Source: Gymnopus androsaceus JB14
Lineage: Eukaryota > Basidiomycota > Agaricomycetes > Agaricales > Omphalotaceae
Assembly: GCA_009733575.1 (NCBI GenBank)
Contig: ML769677.1
Span: forward strand, 1-64,000
Direction of reading: 5' to 3'
Length of the DNA: 64,000 bases
Shown here: piece after piece, positions 24,354 to 36,319 of the stretch
How the letters are laid out: every line of letters starts with the position of its first letter
Position numbering within the stretch: position 1 is the stretch's first letter
Translations under genes and position numbers: made by a program
Notes under the pieces: model-generated
Told to the model about the DNA's origin: nothing
What the model saw: the letters and a program-made list of their open reading frames with translations, nothing else
Databases searched by the model: none

Positions 24354-27300
24354 CAGAGCTGAAGTCGATTGTACTAGACCGAGAACGCGTCAACGAAGAA
24401 TATCCCGGGAATTAAGTCAGGGAAATTACTCACAGCTACAGAAGCATAACCAAGCGAGGGCCCAAAAAATGGCTTTCATGTCGACCACAGGCGGGGCCGG
24501 GTATGAGCATGTTCCTTAGCTTTTATACGAGAGCTGTTTGAGCCGCTGACGCGTTTACCTAGTCAGCTGCCCAGCTTCGACGGTCCGCTGTATCAGTGTC
24601 GGGATGTCCTGTGTCGAGCAGGTCATTCTGGACGATGCGGCACGGTTACTGAATTCCATCAGTTTGCTTGATGGAGGTCATTCCGAGTAACATCCGAGCC
24701 ACTATCGATTTCGCTCGCTAAATATGATTCAGGGAGGAAGTTCAAGTCGAAGAAACAAACGCTCGGTCTCGTGTGGATGAGCGCCAGTTTCGTGTAAGCG
24801 CTCGCTCAATTGAATATTTTTCTTCCTCGTCTTGTGCCACAACTTCCCTCCAATGCTACCAGCTTCATTGATTGACTATACTCTTTCACGGTGTAATTCC
24901 GCTGGGCCCGCGTGCTTTCGATCTGGGCGAGTCAGGCATTTTGCAACTGCTGCTTTAGCTCTTCAGACGCCTGGACCACTAATATTACCGGAACCTACAC
25001 GTACCTATGGCCTGAGTAGGTAAGGACTTTATTCTATAAAGTTCTTTTCCGTCTCTTAGTCTCAATTCTTCAATAGAAGAAGACGGAATCTCAATGGCGG
25101 CGCCCTCAAAGTAAGAGGTAGAACGAAACCCGAACCCTCGAAATTCATTAGTTCAGAGCTGTCTCGTCGAGTGAGGGCACTAGAGAAGGTGACAAATGCA
25201 AAAGTGAGTCGGGTCTTTTGCTCTTGCTGCTCATATCTAAACTACTTGTTGCAGGACGCAGAACTGGATCCGCCTACTTTCACGGAAGAAGACTTGATGA
25301 CATTCTACATGGACGTTTTGGCACACCCAGAACAGGAAAATACTCTTCGAGATAACAATGTTGACCTGGAAAGCCAGCATCAAAAGGATTTAGATGTCAC
25401 TGAATCGGTGGCCCTACGATTGCGAGACGGCGTATACCATTCGTCAAGATTAACGGCGACGCTGCGAGAGCATTCTCAGGTGTCTACACACGCCGAAACC
25501 TCTGAAGATGGGCTACTCCAGCCTACCAACGCGTGGTGAATCAGGTCCAGCAAATTCTGTCCGAGGTTGAACGAGTCAACTCGACAATCGCGTCTACGTC
25601 CGTCGAAAGTTCAACTGCACTACCAATGCCCCTTCTTTCGATGGAAGAGTGGGGTTCTGTGCTTAGATCCACTGTGTGTTCGCATGTTATACTCTTTCAT
25701 CCCCTTTTTGACCGATTTGCTAGCTACATTCTGGAGACGCGCAAACCGCAGAAACGTTAATAGAGCTCATGAAGGTGAATGATTTTTTGAAGTTGCAATA
25801 CACGATCGTTCAACAAAATTTTCTTTGACAGCGTGGTCATTTGGACGTCCCAGAGGACTATGTGAATAGCATTTTACAACTCTATGTACGAGATGGCAAT
25901 TATGTTGCATTCGAATCTTGTCTAGGAAGATTGGTTGCAAGTAAGTCAAGTATCCATCTTGCTTGGATTGTACGCCAACCTGTTTTAGGTCCAAGTGAGC
26001 AGCAGCGTCATCTGCATGTAAAAGCGCACTTGAACGCTACCCCGTCGCAATCATTACCTTCTTCCGCCCTCTCCACCCTTCATGCCTATGAACTGCAGTC
26101 TATACCTCCACCCATGAAAACCTATACAAATACTATCCGCCATCTTCTCTCTGTCCCTAATTCAGTATCCAAAGCCCAAGCTTGGGATCTCTTTTCCCAT
26201 ATGAGATACGTCGCTCATCCCACTCCGGATGCCTTCCTGTACACCCAAATGATCCGCGCATGTGCATCCCCGTTCGCTGCATCTCGCTCCTCTGATCCAG
26301 AGCGTGCACTCGATCTATGGACAGAAATGACGATAGACAATCGTATTCCACCTAGCTCGGGGACATGGAACGCCGTTATTCTCGCCTGCGCTCGTTCTGG
26401 GAGGAAGACTTATGTGAGTGAAGCCTTCAGGTTAGCGAGGGAGATGCTGGACTCTCATCGAGATGCACATGGGAGCTTGGCGTACACCCCGGATCGCGAA
26501 ACCTTTTGCGCATTGTTGGAAGGGGCGAAGCGTACTGGAGACTTGGCGAGAGCCCGATGGATTCTGGCGGAAATGGTCAGAAGCCGCAATACGAATGTTG
26601 AGGTGAACGAAGAGGTTGTGATGCATGTTTTCCATGCGTATGCATCCTATCGACCTCCTTTCAAACGATCTCTGGCTCGTGTTGTTGAAGACGAATCCCC
26701 TTCCGCACATGTTGAAGCTTCGAATCCTGATCAAACTCCCGATGAAAACTTGTCAATCGCCAGTAACAGCACTCCTGCTTTTACCCAGGTTCCTCCTCAG
26801 ACCAGCACAGAGGTTATTTCAGAGGTTGAACTTCTCTTCAATCGCGTGTTACGCGAGACTGGGGTTCGTTCTGATGTGTCGCTCGACGAGGACGATGTTT
26901 TCCAAGAAAATGGGAAATTTAGTTCTGTCAAACTCACGACGCGGCTGATCAATTCGTATCTCTCCACTCACTACATTCACAACTCTCTTGCCCCCACCAG
27001 GGACCTTTTCTGGAACGTTTTTGAGACCACTAGTGTTGAACGTGATAGTCGGAGCTACATGGAGGCCTTGGAGCGTTGCGCGAATGCAAGAAAGCCAGAT
27101 CGTGGCCTGGCTTTGAGCTTTGCTGAAGAACTGTTCAGCAAATGGCGGGAGCTGGAGGATACCAATGGCAAACCGATTTCTCCGCGTACTAGAGAGAGGG
27201 TTCACATTGCCTATCTGAAGATGTTGACTATGTAAGTCCCACCTTTCTTGTATTTGAAAGACCTAATGACGTCCTTCTCTAGTACCGAAAACCTGGACCG

Positions 27301-27597
27301 AGCAATGTCCCATCTTCAGTCATTTGTCAAACGCTATCCAGCATCTGCCATACGGGAGCCCCAATCTATTGTCAAACTCTCAATGCGTGCTACTCGAACA
27401 TCACTTGTCGCTAATAGGCCTCTCGTGCGGCTGTCTACGTTGTCTGAAGTCCCCGACGTGGATGTTCCGTCACTGTTGACCTGGAAGGATTTGGAAGTTT
27501 TACACCATCGGTTGGTTGCAGCTGGACGTCGAGAGAAGGATATTGCTTACATCAAGTATATTTGCAAATCGTACGAATGGGCTTTGCGGGTAAGAAG
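24004..27597. repeat. Tandem duplication unit, second copy
   Basis: Near-identical partner of 20397-23999. The junction at about 23999-24005 joins PPR sequence GTAAGAAGGG to GH43 intron sequence with at most a few bases of microhomology. Confidence 0.9.
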
Positions 27598-27682
27598 GGA
27601 CGAAACGATGAGGGCGAAACCCGGTAGAGGAGAGATGGAAAAGGTTCAGGACAATGGCATAACGCCGATATTTGACCAGTAG
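25094..27682 (+). pseudogene. PPR protein, copy 2 (N-terminal frameshift, native 3' end)
   Basis: Same gene as copy 1. Around 25509 one G is missing from the GATGGGGCTACTCC context of copy 1. This shifts the frame after HAETSEDG and ends it at QPTNAW. Downstream everything is open, including the main exon (25841-27235) and a last exon that here keeps the native end (DETMRAKPGRGEMEK, stop at 27682). Only a few substitutions separate the copies (for example G to S at TTSVERD). Copy 1 has the intact front and copy 2 the intact back. Confidence 0.75.
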
Positions 27683-28217
27683 ACATATATCTAACGTTAT
27701 ATCTGAAACACGTCTTAATCTATAATCTACTATGTCTCCAGTTAGTTAGGGCTTAACGTCGGGGTTAACTAAGTAGGTGGTTTTAGGGGTGACTGCATAA
27801 TATGGCACCACTGTGGCGCGATGAAAAGGGTTAGCCAACTGGTCGGCAGTATACATAGGAGTGAAGTAAGGTAGTACAAGTCGCGAATTCATATGTTAGC
27901 AAAAATGGTTATTGTGACCTTCCGTGTTGTAACTTGTCTGTGACTAGCATTACATCGCCAAGACTTGAGTATCGCTAGTTCGAGATAAGTATAATTATTC
28001 AAATGGAGTACTACTTGCGAAGGGGTTTGGCTGGGCTTTAGCCCTGCGCGAGTGGGTAAATGAAATGAAACACGCGGAGAATAAAGCTGTAGCATACAGC
28101 TGGGTGAGATTAAGAGGTGTGGGTGGGCGGGGAAACGAGAAAGACTACGAATTCGACGGCGGTGAGAGTCGAATTGGAGTCGAAAGCAACAAGTTAATAG
28201 GCGCCCCGACTGCTAAG
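27683..28217. other. Intergenic, nothing recognised
   Basis: AT-rich spacer between PPR copy 2 and the P-loop gene. No convincing coding or repeat signal seen. Confidence 0.5.
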
Positions 28218-31200
28218 ATGACGCAACAGCACGTGCGTCGCTTTGCTCTCAGTCTTTTCAGTGTTTCTTCATATCTATGGCAGAATCTGAGCACACTCTC
28301 GAACTCATCTTCCGATTCTGACTCGGATCCGCTGAAATCCATCGATCCCGATGACGACGTTATCACCGATGAGGACCATCTAAGACTAGATAAGGCGGTC
28401 AAGGCGTCGGAACCGATCCCCACGCTGCTAAAATACCAGCTCATTGCAGAAGGACGATCTCTAATAACCGTCCAAGACTTTCGAAAGAGTGTCCTGTCCA
28501 CTGTATGTCGAACTGCAGCACCCCGCGGCTTGAAGCTCCTCACGGTCGAGAAAGCAGAGGAATTAATTCAAAAGTATCCTCAGCTCGGCCAGATGGTGGA
28601 TGATGCGTGGATCAAAGGGGAGTATTCAAGGAAATACGGCGCCTGAGTCAGTACTACGATCCAAGCATTCAGGTCGTTGTTTAGCTTACAAAGTTGCAGA
28701 GCTCCTCAGAAGTAAGTTGGAAGAGAGTATTCAGGGACAGCGTGGCAAGCCTGTATACATCGCGAGCATAAAGGGTTAGTGGCGATACTATTCGTGCATT
28801 TTCGGCTCGTCCAGCTAATCGGTTATGAATAGCGACGCAGGATTCCTGGAATCACGACTTCATTGGGAACGCTCACCATGCCTTGAAGCAACATATTCTT
28901 CACCATAATGCAGCAATGACCAAATCATATGCGCCTCATTGCACCATCGTTCAGTCGACAGGAACAGGCAAATCAAAAACCGTCGATGAATTTAGCAAGA
29001 AGAACTTTGTTATACCCTTGAACCTCAGAAACCCTGAAGCGAGAGGTGTGCACGCCCATCCCTGTCCCTGAGCAATAGTACACTGACTTGTGGTGCTTCA
29101 GGCTATCCTGCTTCCGACAAACAAGTATACAGCTTCTTTGACTCCGGAATACTCAGCAGTGCGAGCCAGGACTCATTAAGGTTCCGCATGAATGCTTTCA
29201 TGTTTGCGTTGTTCAAGAAATGCGACGAAGTCATCAAGGAGGCAACTGTGTCTCGCTCACAAGCTTGGCTTCGTGATGAGGGCGCTGCGTGGTTCCGAGA
29301 AAGGATGACCGAGGGCCAAACTATGCGTAGTCAAGGTGCCTATCGCGTAAAATTCTACGACGACGTCGTTGACCATGCTCGAAAGGTTAGTGGAAATCTG
29401 CTCCCTCCTGGAGGTGTATACTGACGGACATAACGCGAGCGTAGATTTTCAAAGAAATGCTTTCACGTGAAGACTCCCCACCGAGAAAGAAAGCCCGAGT
29501 CGCCAGTCAAGGTAAATTGATTTCTGTGTTGAGTTCCACCCGTTATTTCTAATGAAGAACCCCAGCCCTTACAGAAGATGATGCAAGTATCCGAGTCCTA
29601 GCTATGGCGCGTTCATTAATCTCCAACTTGGACCATCCAGAAAACAACCTCCTGGGTGACAAGAATCCCATTGTCTACTTGGCCTTTGACGAAGCCCATG
29701 TACTGATCCCACCTTATATAGATGATACAAAATTCCTCTCCCTATTGTCGCACCTTCAATGGGTTTTGCACACCTGTAAAAGTTTGCGTTTGTTTACAAT
29801 TTTCCTCTCCACTACTGGCAAGATCCACCTGAACGAGTTCGTTTTACCTAAAGGAGCTGAGGATTCTTCTAATCGAGTGCAGAGCGGAATACTCCGTACG
29901 ATCCCTCCGTTTTGTGCCCTTGGCTGGGACCATTGTGCCGCCCCCTTCCCGGTCGATAAAATGAAACTATCCTATGTTTCATCCCTAGAATATCAAGCCT
30001 GTCTTGGTCGCCCTCTGTGAGTAATTCCCCTCAGCCTTCATGTCTTCAAACTTATGGCACCTATAGCTTTGGATCTCGATATATCTCAGGCAGTCGGTTG
30101 CCTGCTTCAAAGGAGCGCAACGAGCTTCTGAGTGATATTGTTGAATTCGCAGCACAAAAGCTTATCGGATCCGATACCACAACATGGCCTGGCAATCTCA
30201 CACCTGAACAGGAATTAGCGTGCTTATCCGCCCGGCTACCAATCGAATTCACGTCCTCCCCATCGACTCAAGCTGAGAAGGATCAAGTAGCTAGCCACAT
30301 GCGCGTCTATTTGTCCGTTGACGAGTCTTTTCGTCAGTTTACATCGCTCAATCCATCAGAGCCAATTGTCTCGGAGGGTGCCTACCTCCTCATGAACAGC
30401 AGTAGAATCAAATTTCATGCTCCATCAGCTCTTTCTCGCATCCTTTCAGAATTTTCTGTCAATCAGGGCGATCGCGGAGAGCTCGTGGCTATGCTCGCTC
30501 TCACCATGGCTCGGGATGTCGCCGTCAACTCGCTTGACATCGATGTTTTTGGCGTCATTCCATTTCTAAAGGCGCTCATCCCCAAGCCGCCTCAAATCAC
30601 TGACTTGTTTCACAATATCATGAAAATGAAGCCGTCCGTCTATCAGGGTCCAGATGACCAGAACGTAACCCTCAAGCGTGCATTCGAGGGCGTTAATCTT
30701 CACTTTAACCACTTTGTGAAGCGACAGCAGCAGAACACTCTGAGCAAGCAGCTGATCCGGGGGTTCATTGCTCGATGCGCGGCAGTAATGGGTGCCGACA
30801 ACCAACCTGGATTGGATATGGCTACCCCTACGGTCAATGGAGATTTAGTGGAGGAAAACACACAGAGTTTGATTATGTACCAGGTCAAGAACGACCCCAG
30901 CTACGACGCGACAGTCAAGCCTCACCTTTTCGACCTCATGGATCCTGTCGCGCTGGGTTTCATCGACGCTGAGGAGAAGCTTGCAACTCCAATCATACGA
31001 ATCGTTCTCGCTTTGGGGGCCAAAACACCCGCAATTAACTATGTCAAGACGCAAAAGCAAGGGAATTTCACGTCGTATGATATTTGGATCGCCGGACTCT
31101 GTCCTCTGTGTTGTGGATAAGGAGGACCAAGGCATTTGGGACACGCTGCTTTCCGCTTCTAGAGGTTGGACAAAGATGTATGATCACAGGGATCCGGCTA

Positions 31201-31298
31201 CACAGCGGCTCATGAAGAACATGAACCCAATGGTCGCGGATGAGGAACCCTTCTGGGCATTCGAAAACAATTCGTCCGAGTCTTCTCTCGACAGCTAG
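28218..31298 (+). pseudogene. P-loop ATPase-like gene of an expanded Agaricomycete family, copy 1
   Basis: Walker A STGTGKS lies at 28955-28975 after HALKQHILHHNAAMTKSYAP. Walker B VYLAFDEAH is at 29673-29699. A long C-terminal half (30017-31120) follows, with SLNPSEPIVSEGAYLLMNSS and a YDIWIAGLCP block. The N-terminal region has a Ser/Asp-rich head, then DDDVITDEDHLRLDKAV. The general layout recalls the NTPase part of fungal Crinkler-like proteins; that is a suggestion, not a match I can test. Lesions: a base is missing near 28620 relative to copy 2 (AAAGGGG against AAAGGGGG), and 8 bp are missing near 31104 relative to the fragment at 62 kb, so the last exon is out of frame. An AAG triplet is duplicated near 28998. 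The start at 28218 is uncertain. Confidence 0.7.
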
Positions 31299-31415
31299 TA
31301 CTGACACAAATTGCACTTATGCCAATTCATTGATTATTAAAATTACTTATAGAATAGATGTCCAACTAGATTGTAAAAAAAACGGTACGCCTAATACGAA
31401 GGAAGGAAGAATATT

Positions 31416-32788
31416 CTAGACTTTCTCCGTCACGAGCGCCTCGCAAAGATCCCAAAACTGTATTCCCAATTTACGGTCTTTATCCTCTGCAATAGCTTTC
31501 TTGCGCGTTAGCTTAGTGATGGGGAATAGAAGTGCAGCTCTGTAATATATCGGAACAGGAAATGATCAATTAGTACCGTATCAAGAGAGGACTCAATGAG
31601 AGAGGCCTGGATGTATTTCGGGGGAAAAATACTGACTTTAAATCCTTCTCCTCCACTTCCGGTGCTGTCGCCGCATACAGCTGCGTCAATGCACCCTGTT
31701 CAGGGGTTAGCATGATGTACTTCGTAAAGAGAACAAAGACGCAAGGATCGGCCAGGATTGAACAGGGCCTGCGAGTGATGGTGATTAGTTGAAGGCAATA
31801 ATGGGGAGAATCAAGACATGCTGGTTACGCACCCCGAGATAATTCCGTGTTTACACCACCTGGATGAACAGAGAGGCAATATATATTCGCCGTTCCAGAC
31901 TCGATCAATCGGGTTTGAAGCTCGTTGGTGAATAGGATGTTCTGCACATTAAATAGTTAACGATAAGTTCTTTCAACAACAAAAAAAAAACAAAAAAAAA
32001 CAGCCTCGGAGTAGTATTAGTACTCACAGACAACTTTGAAAACCCATATCTCACCCAAGCCCCCGCCTTTTGGTTTAACCCCTCGAGGGAAGAAATCAGG
32101 AGAACCAAGTCGCGCGAATTGGTACCCTATGCTGCTAATATTGACTATACGGACATGCGAGTCTGGCAATGCCAGCTGTTTGCTTCAAGAGAGGAAGGAG
32201 AGGAATTGTTAATGCGAAATGGCCTGTTCCATACATGCCTGAGCCTCGATTCCATCAGGGCTGAGCTCGTACGGTGTGGCCATCTTGATTTCGAAAGGTT
32301 AAGCTCGTCAATTGAATGTACCGAGTCGTACTTACAATCCCAGCGTTGTTAACCAATATATCTCGAATCATACCATCAGACTTGATAGGTGATCTTCAAG
32401 CCAAGTACATACCTAGCCTCGTCTCACGTTCCATAAAGTCTTGAGCAGCTTTCGTTGCTGATTAAGATTCTGGAGGTCGAATTTGATGAACTCGATTTTG
32501 GATTTAGTATCGGGACCTAGTTCCGACTTGATCTTCTCAATGGCAGCTAGAGCACGAGATTCTTGTCGACATAGCATGCTGTGGCACGGTACACAGTTAG
32601 CAACCAAGATGTGTAGAAGGGGACTCGGAAGAGCTCAGTACTTACTACACATCCGCACCCTTTCTCGCAAGCTCACGCACAGTGACGAACCCAAGTCCAG
32701 TATTGCCCCCAGTCACAATCGCAACACGTCCAGTCAAGTCGGGAATGGAGGAAACTTGCCATTGGGTTTGGAGTTTAGTATGCCCCAT
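31416..32788 (-). pseudogene. Short-chain dehydrogenase/reductase, copy 1 (several frameshifts)
   Basis: NAD(P)-dependent SDR of the retinol-dehydrogenase-like type. The start exon has TGRVAIVTGGNTGLGFVTV with the TGxxxGxG cofactor loop, and the end exon ends LVTEKV (stop at 31416). Compared with copy 2 at 36320-37697, single or double bases are missing or added near 32090 (SPDFSSLEG), 32170 (TAALPDS), 32232 (QACNGTGHF) and 32461. The reading frame is therefore broken about four times. It lies convergent to the P-loop gene. Confidence 0.8.
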
Positions 32789-33027
32789 ACTTGATAAGTG
32801 GCAGGGAGCTCGAGCTTCGGTACGTCTTGGAAATTGGATCACAGTGCATCAGTACTTCGATACTTATATGTATGGTCGGAAGCAGGTCGGAATGACACGC
32901 GGCTTCCGGCACATAGTGTATTATTGCCTTTGTAAGTTCTGCCGTTTGGTCTACGCGTCTTGAACATTTCCGGCCTCCCACTAAGTAATACATAGAACTG
33001 ACTCAGGATAGATATGAGCTCGCTAAA

Positions 33028-33085
33028 ACATCGGGCATCGGGCAACCAGCTTCAAGATGGAGGAAGGTTGCCCGATGCCCGATGT
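33028..33085. repeat. 20-bp inverted repeat at duplication edge (copy 1)
   Basis: Arms ACATCGGGCATCGGGCAACC (33028-33047) and its exact reverse complement (33066-33085) with an 18-nt loop. Homology between the two large duplicates ends about 20 bp to the right of this hairpin. Confidence 0.9.
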
Positions 33086-33105
33086 CCGATGTTTAATACA
33101 TTTAT

Positions 33106-33410
33106 CATCAGAGCACAATTGTCTCGGAGGGTGCCTACCTCCTCATGAACAGCAGTAGAATCAAATTTCATGCTCCATCAGCTCTTTCTCGCATCCTTTC
33201 AGAATTTCTGTCAATCAGGGCGATCGCGGAGAGCTCGTGGCTATGCTCGCTCTCACCATGGCTCGGGATGTCGCCGTCAACTCGCTTGACATCGATGTTT
33301 TTGGCGTCATTCCATTTCTAAAGGCGCTCATCCCCAAGCCGCCTCAAATCACTGACTTGTTTCACCAATATCATGAAAATGAAGCCGCCGTCTATCAGGG
33401 TCCAGATACC
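33106..33410 (+). pseudogene. Extra fragment of the P-loop gene
   Basis: About 300 bp copied from inside the long C-terminal exon (equivalent to about 30354-30652). It is inserted between the end of duplicate 1 and the 5'-truncated start of duplicate 2. It carries its own small changes (one base lost in AGAATTTTCTG, a CCAATATC insertion). Its right end is fused to the VCRTAAPRGL exon of copy 2. Confidence 0.9.
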
Positions 33411-36184
33411 TATGTCGAACTGCAGCACCCCGCGGCTTGAAGCTCCTCACGGTCGAGAAAGCAGAGGAATTAATTCAAAAGTATCCTCAGCTCGGCCAGA
33501 TGGTGGATGATGCGTGGATCAAAGGGGGAGTATTCAAGGAAATACGGCGCCTGAGTCAGTACTACGATCCAAGCATTCAGGTCGTTGTTTAGCTTACAAA
33601 GTTGCAGAGCTCCTCAGAAGTAAGTTGGAAGAGAGTATTCAGGGACAGCGTGGCAAGCCTGTATACATCGCGAGCATAAAGGGTTAGTGGCGATACTATT
33701 CTTGCATTTTCGGCTCGTCCAGCTAATCGGTTATGAATAGCGACGCAGGATTCCTGGAATCACGACTTCATTGGGAACGCTCACCATGCCTTGAAGCAAC
33801 ATATTCTTCACCATAATGCAGCAATGACCAAATCATATGCACCTCATTGCACCATCGTTCAGTCGACAGGAACAGGCAAATCAAAAACCGTCGATGAATT
33901 TAGCAAGAACTTTGTTATACCCTTGAACCTCAGAAACCCTGAAGCGAGAGGTGTGCACGCCCATCCCTGTCCCTGAGCAATAGTACACTGACTTGTGGTG
34001 CTTCAGGCTATCCTGCTTCCGACAAACAAGTATACAGCTTCTTTGACTCCGGAATACTCAGCAGTGCGAGCCAGGACTCATTAAGGTTCCGCATGAATGC
34101 TTTCATGTTTGCGTTGTTCAAGAAATGCGACGAAGTCATCAAGGAGGCAACTGTGTCTCGCTCACAAGCTTGGCTTCGTGATGAGGGCGCTGCGTGGTTC
34201 CGAGAAAGGATGACCGAGGGCCAAACTATGCGTAGTCAAGGTGCCTATCGCGTAAAATTCTACGACGACGTCGTTGACCATGCTTGAAAGGTTAGTGGAA
34301 ATCTGCTCCCTCCTGGAGGTGTATACTGACGGACATAACGCGAGCGTAGATTTTCAAAGAAATGCTTTCACGTGAAGACTCCCCACCGAGAAAGAAAGCC
34401 CGAGTCGCCAGTCAAGGTAAATTGATTTCTGTGTTGAGTTCCACCCGTTATTTCTAATGAAGAACCCCAGCCCTTACAGAAGATGATGCAAGTATCCGAG
34501 TCCTAGCTATGGCGCGTTCATTAATCTCCAACTTGGACCATCCAGAAAACAACCTCCTGGGTGACAAGAATCCCATTGTCTACTTGGCCTTTGACGAAGC
34601 CCATGTACTGATCCCACCCTATATAGATGATACAAAATTCCTCTCCCTATTGTCGCACCTTCAATGGGTTTTGCACACCTGTAAAAGTTTGCGTTTGTTA
34701 CAATTTTCCTCTCCACTACTGGCAAGATCCACCTGAACGAGTTCGTTTTACTAAAGGAGCTGAGGATTCTTCTAATCGAGTGCAGAGCGGAATACTCCGT
34801 ACGATCCCTCCGTTTTGTGCCCTTGGCTGGGACCATTGTGCCGCCCCCCTTCCCGGTCGATAAAATGAAACTATCCTATGTTTCATCCCTAGAATATCAA
34901 GCCTGTCTTGGTCGCCCTCTGTGAGTAATTCCCCTCAGCCTTCATGTCTTCAAACTTATGGCACCTATAGCTTTGGATCTCGATATATCTCAGGCAGTCG
35001 GTTGCCTGCTTCAAAGGAGCGCAACGAGCTTCTGAGTGATATTGTTGAATTCGCAGCACAAAAGCTTATCGGATCCGATACCACAGCATGGCCTGGCAAT
35101 CTCACACCTGAACAGGAATTAGCGTGCTTATCCGCCCGGCTACCAATCCAATTCACGTCCTCCCCATCGACTCAAGCTGAGAAGGATCAAGTAGCTAGCC
35201 ACATGCGCGTCTATTTGTCCGTTGACGAGTCTTTTCGTCAGTTTACATCGCTCAATCCATCAGAGCCAATTGTCTCGGAGGGTGCCTACCTCCTCATGAA
35301 CAGCAGTAGAATCAAATTTCATGCTCCATCAGCTCTTTCTCGCATCCTTTCAGAATTTTCTGTCAATCAGGGCGATCGCGGAGAGCTCGTGGCTATGCTC
35401 GCTCTCACCATGGCTCGGGATGTCGCCGTCAACTCGCTTGACATCGATGTTTTTGGCGTCATTCCATTTCTAAAGGCGCTCATCCCCAAGCCGCCTCAAA
35501 TCACTGACTTGTTTCACAATATCATGAAAATGAAGCCGTCCGTCTATCAGGGTCCAGATGACCAGAACGTAACCCTCAAGCGTGCATTCGAGGGCGTTAA
35601 TCTTCACTTTAACCACTTTGTGAAGCGACAGCAGCAGAACAATCTGAGCAAGCAGCTGATCCGGGGGTTCATTGCTCGATGCGCGGCAGTAATGGGTGCC
35701 GACAACCAACCTGGATTGGATATGGCTACCCCTACGGTCAATGGAGATTTAGTGGAGGAAAACACACAGAGTTTGATTATGTACCAGGTCAAGAACGACC
35801 CCAGCTACGACGCGACAGTCAAGCCTCACCTTTTCGACCTCATGGATCCTGTCGCGCTGGGTTTCATCGACGCTGAGGAGAAGCTTGCAACTCCAATCAT
35901 ACGAATCGTTCTCGCTTTGGGGGCCAAAACACCCGCAATTAACTACGTCAAGACGCAAAAGCAAGGGAATTTCACGTCGTATGATATTTGGATCGCCGGA
36001 CTCTGTCCTCTGTGTTGTGGATAAGGAGGACCAAGGCATTTGGGACACGCTGCTTTCCGCTTCTAGAGGTTGGACAAAGATGTATGATCACAGGGATCCG
36101 GCTACACAGCGGCTCATGAAGAACATGAACCCAATGGTCGCGGATGAGGAACCCTTCTGGGCATTCGAAAACAATTCGTCCTAG
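33411..36184 (+). pseudogene. P-loop ATPase-like gene, copy 2 (5'-truncated)
   Basis: Begins at VCRTAAPRGLKLL, so the Ser/Asp-rich head and promoter are absent. The region around 33525 has the longer G run that keeps the early frame open, which copy 1 lacks. Its own lesions: TGA at 34285-34287 where copy 1 has CGA (after FYDDVVDHA), lost bases near 34700 and 34750 and an extra C near 34850, and a premature TAG at 36182-36184. It shares the 8-bp loss near 36010 with copy 1, so that lesion predates the duplication. Confidence 0.85.
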
Positions 36185-36319
36185 TCTTCTCTCGACAGCT
36201 AGTACTGACACAAATTGCACTTATGCCAATTCATTGATTATTAAAATTACTTATAGAATAGATGTCCAACTAGATTGTAAAAAAAACGGTACGCCTAATA
36301 CGAAGGAAGGAAGAATATT

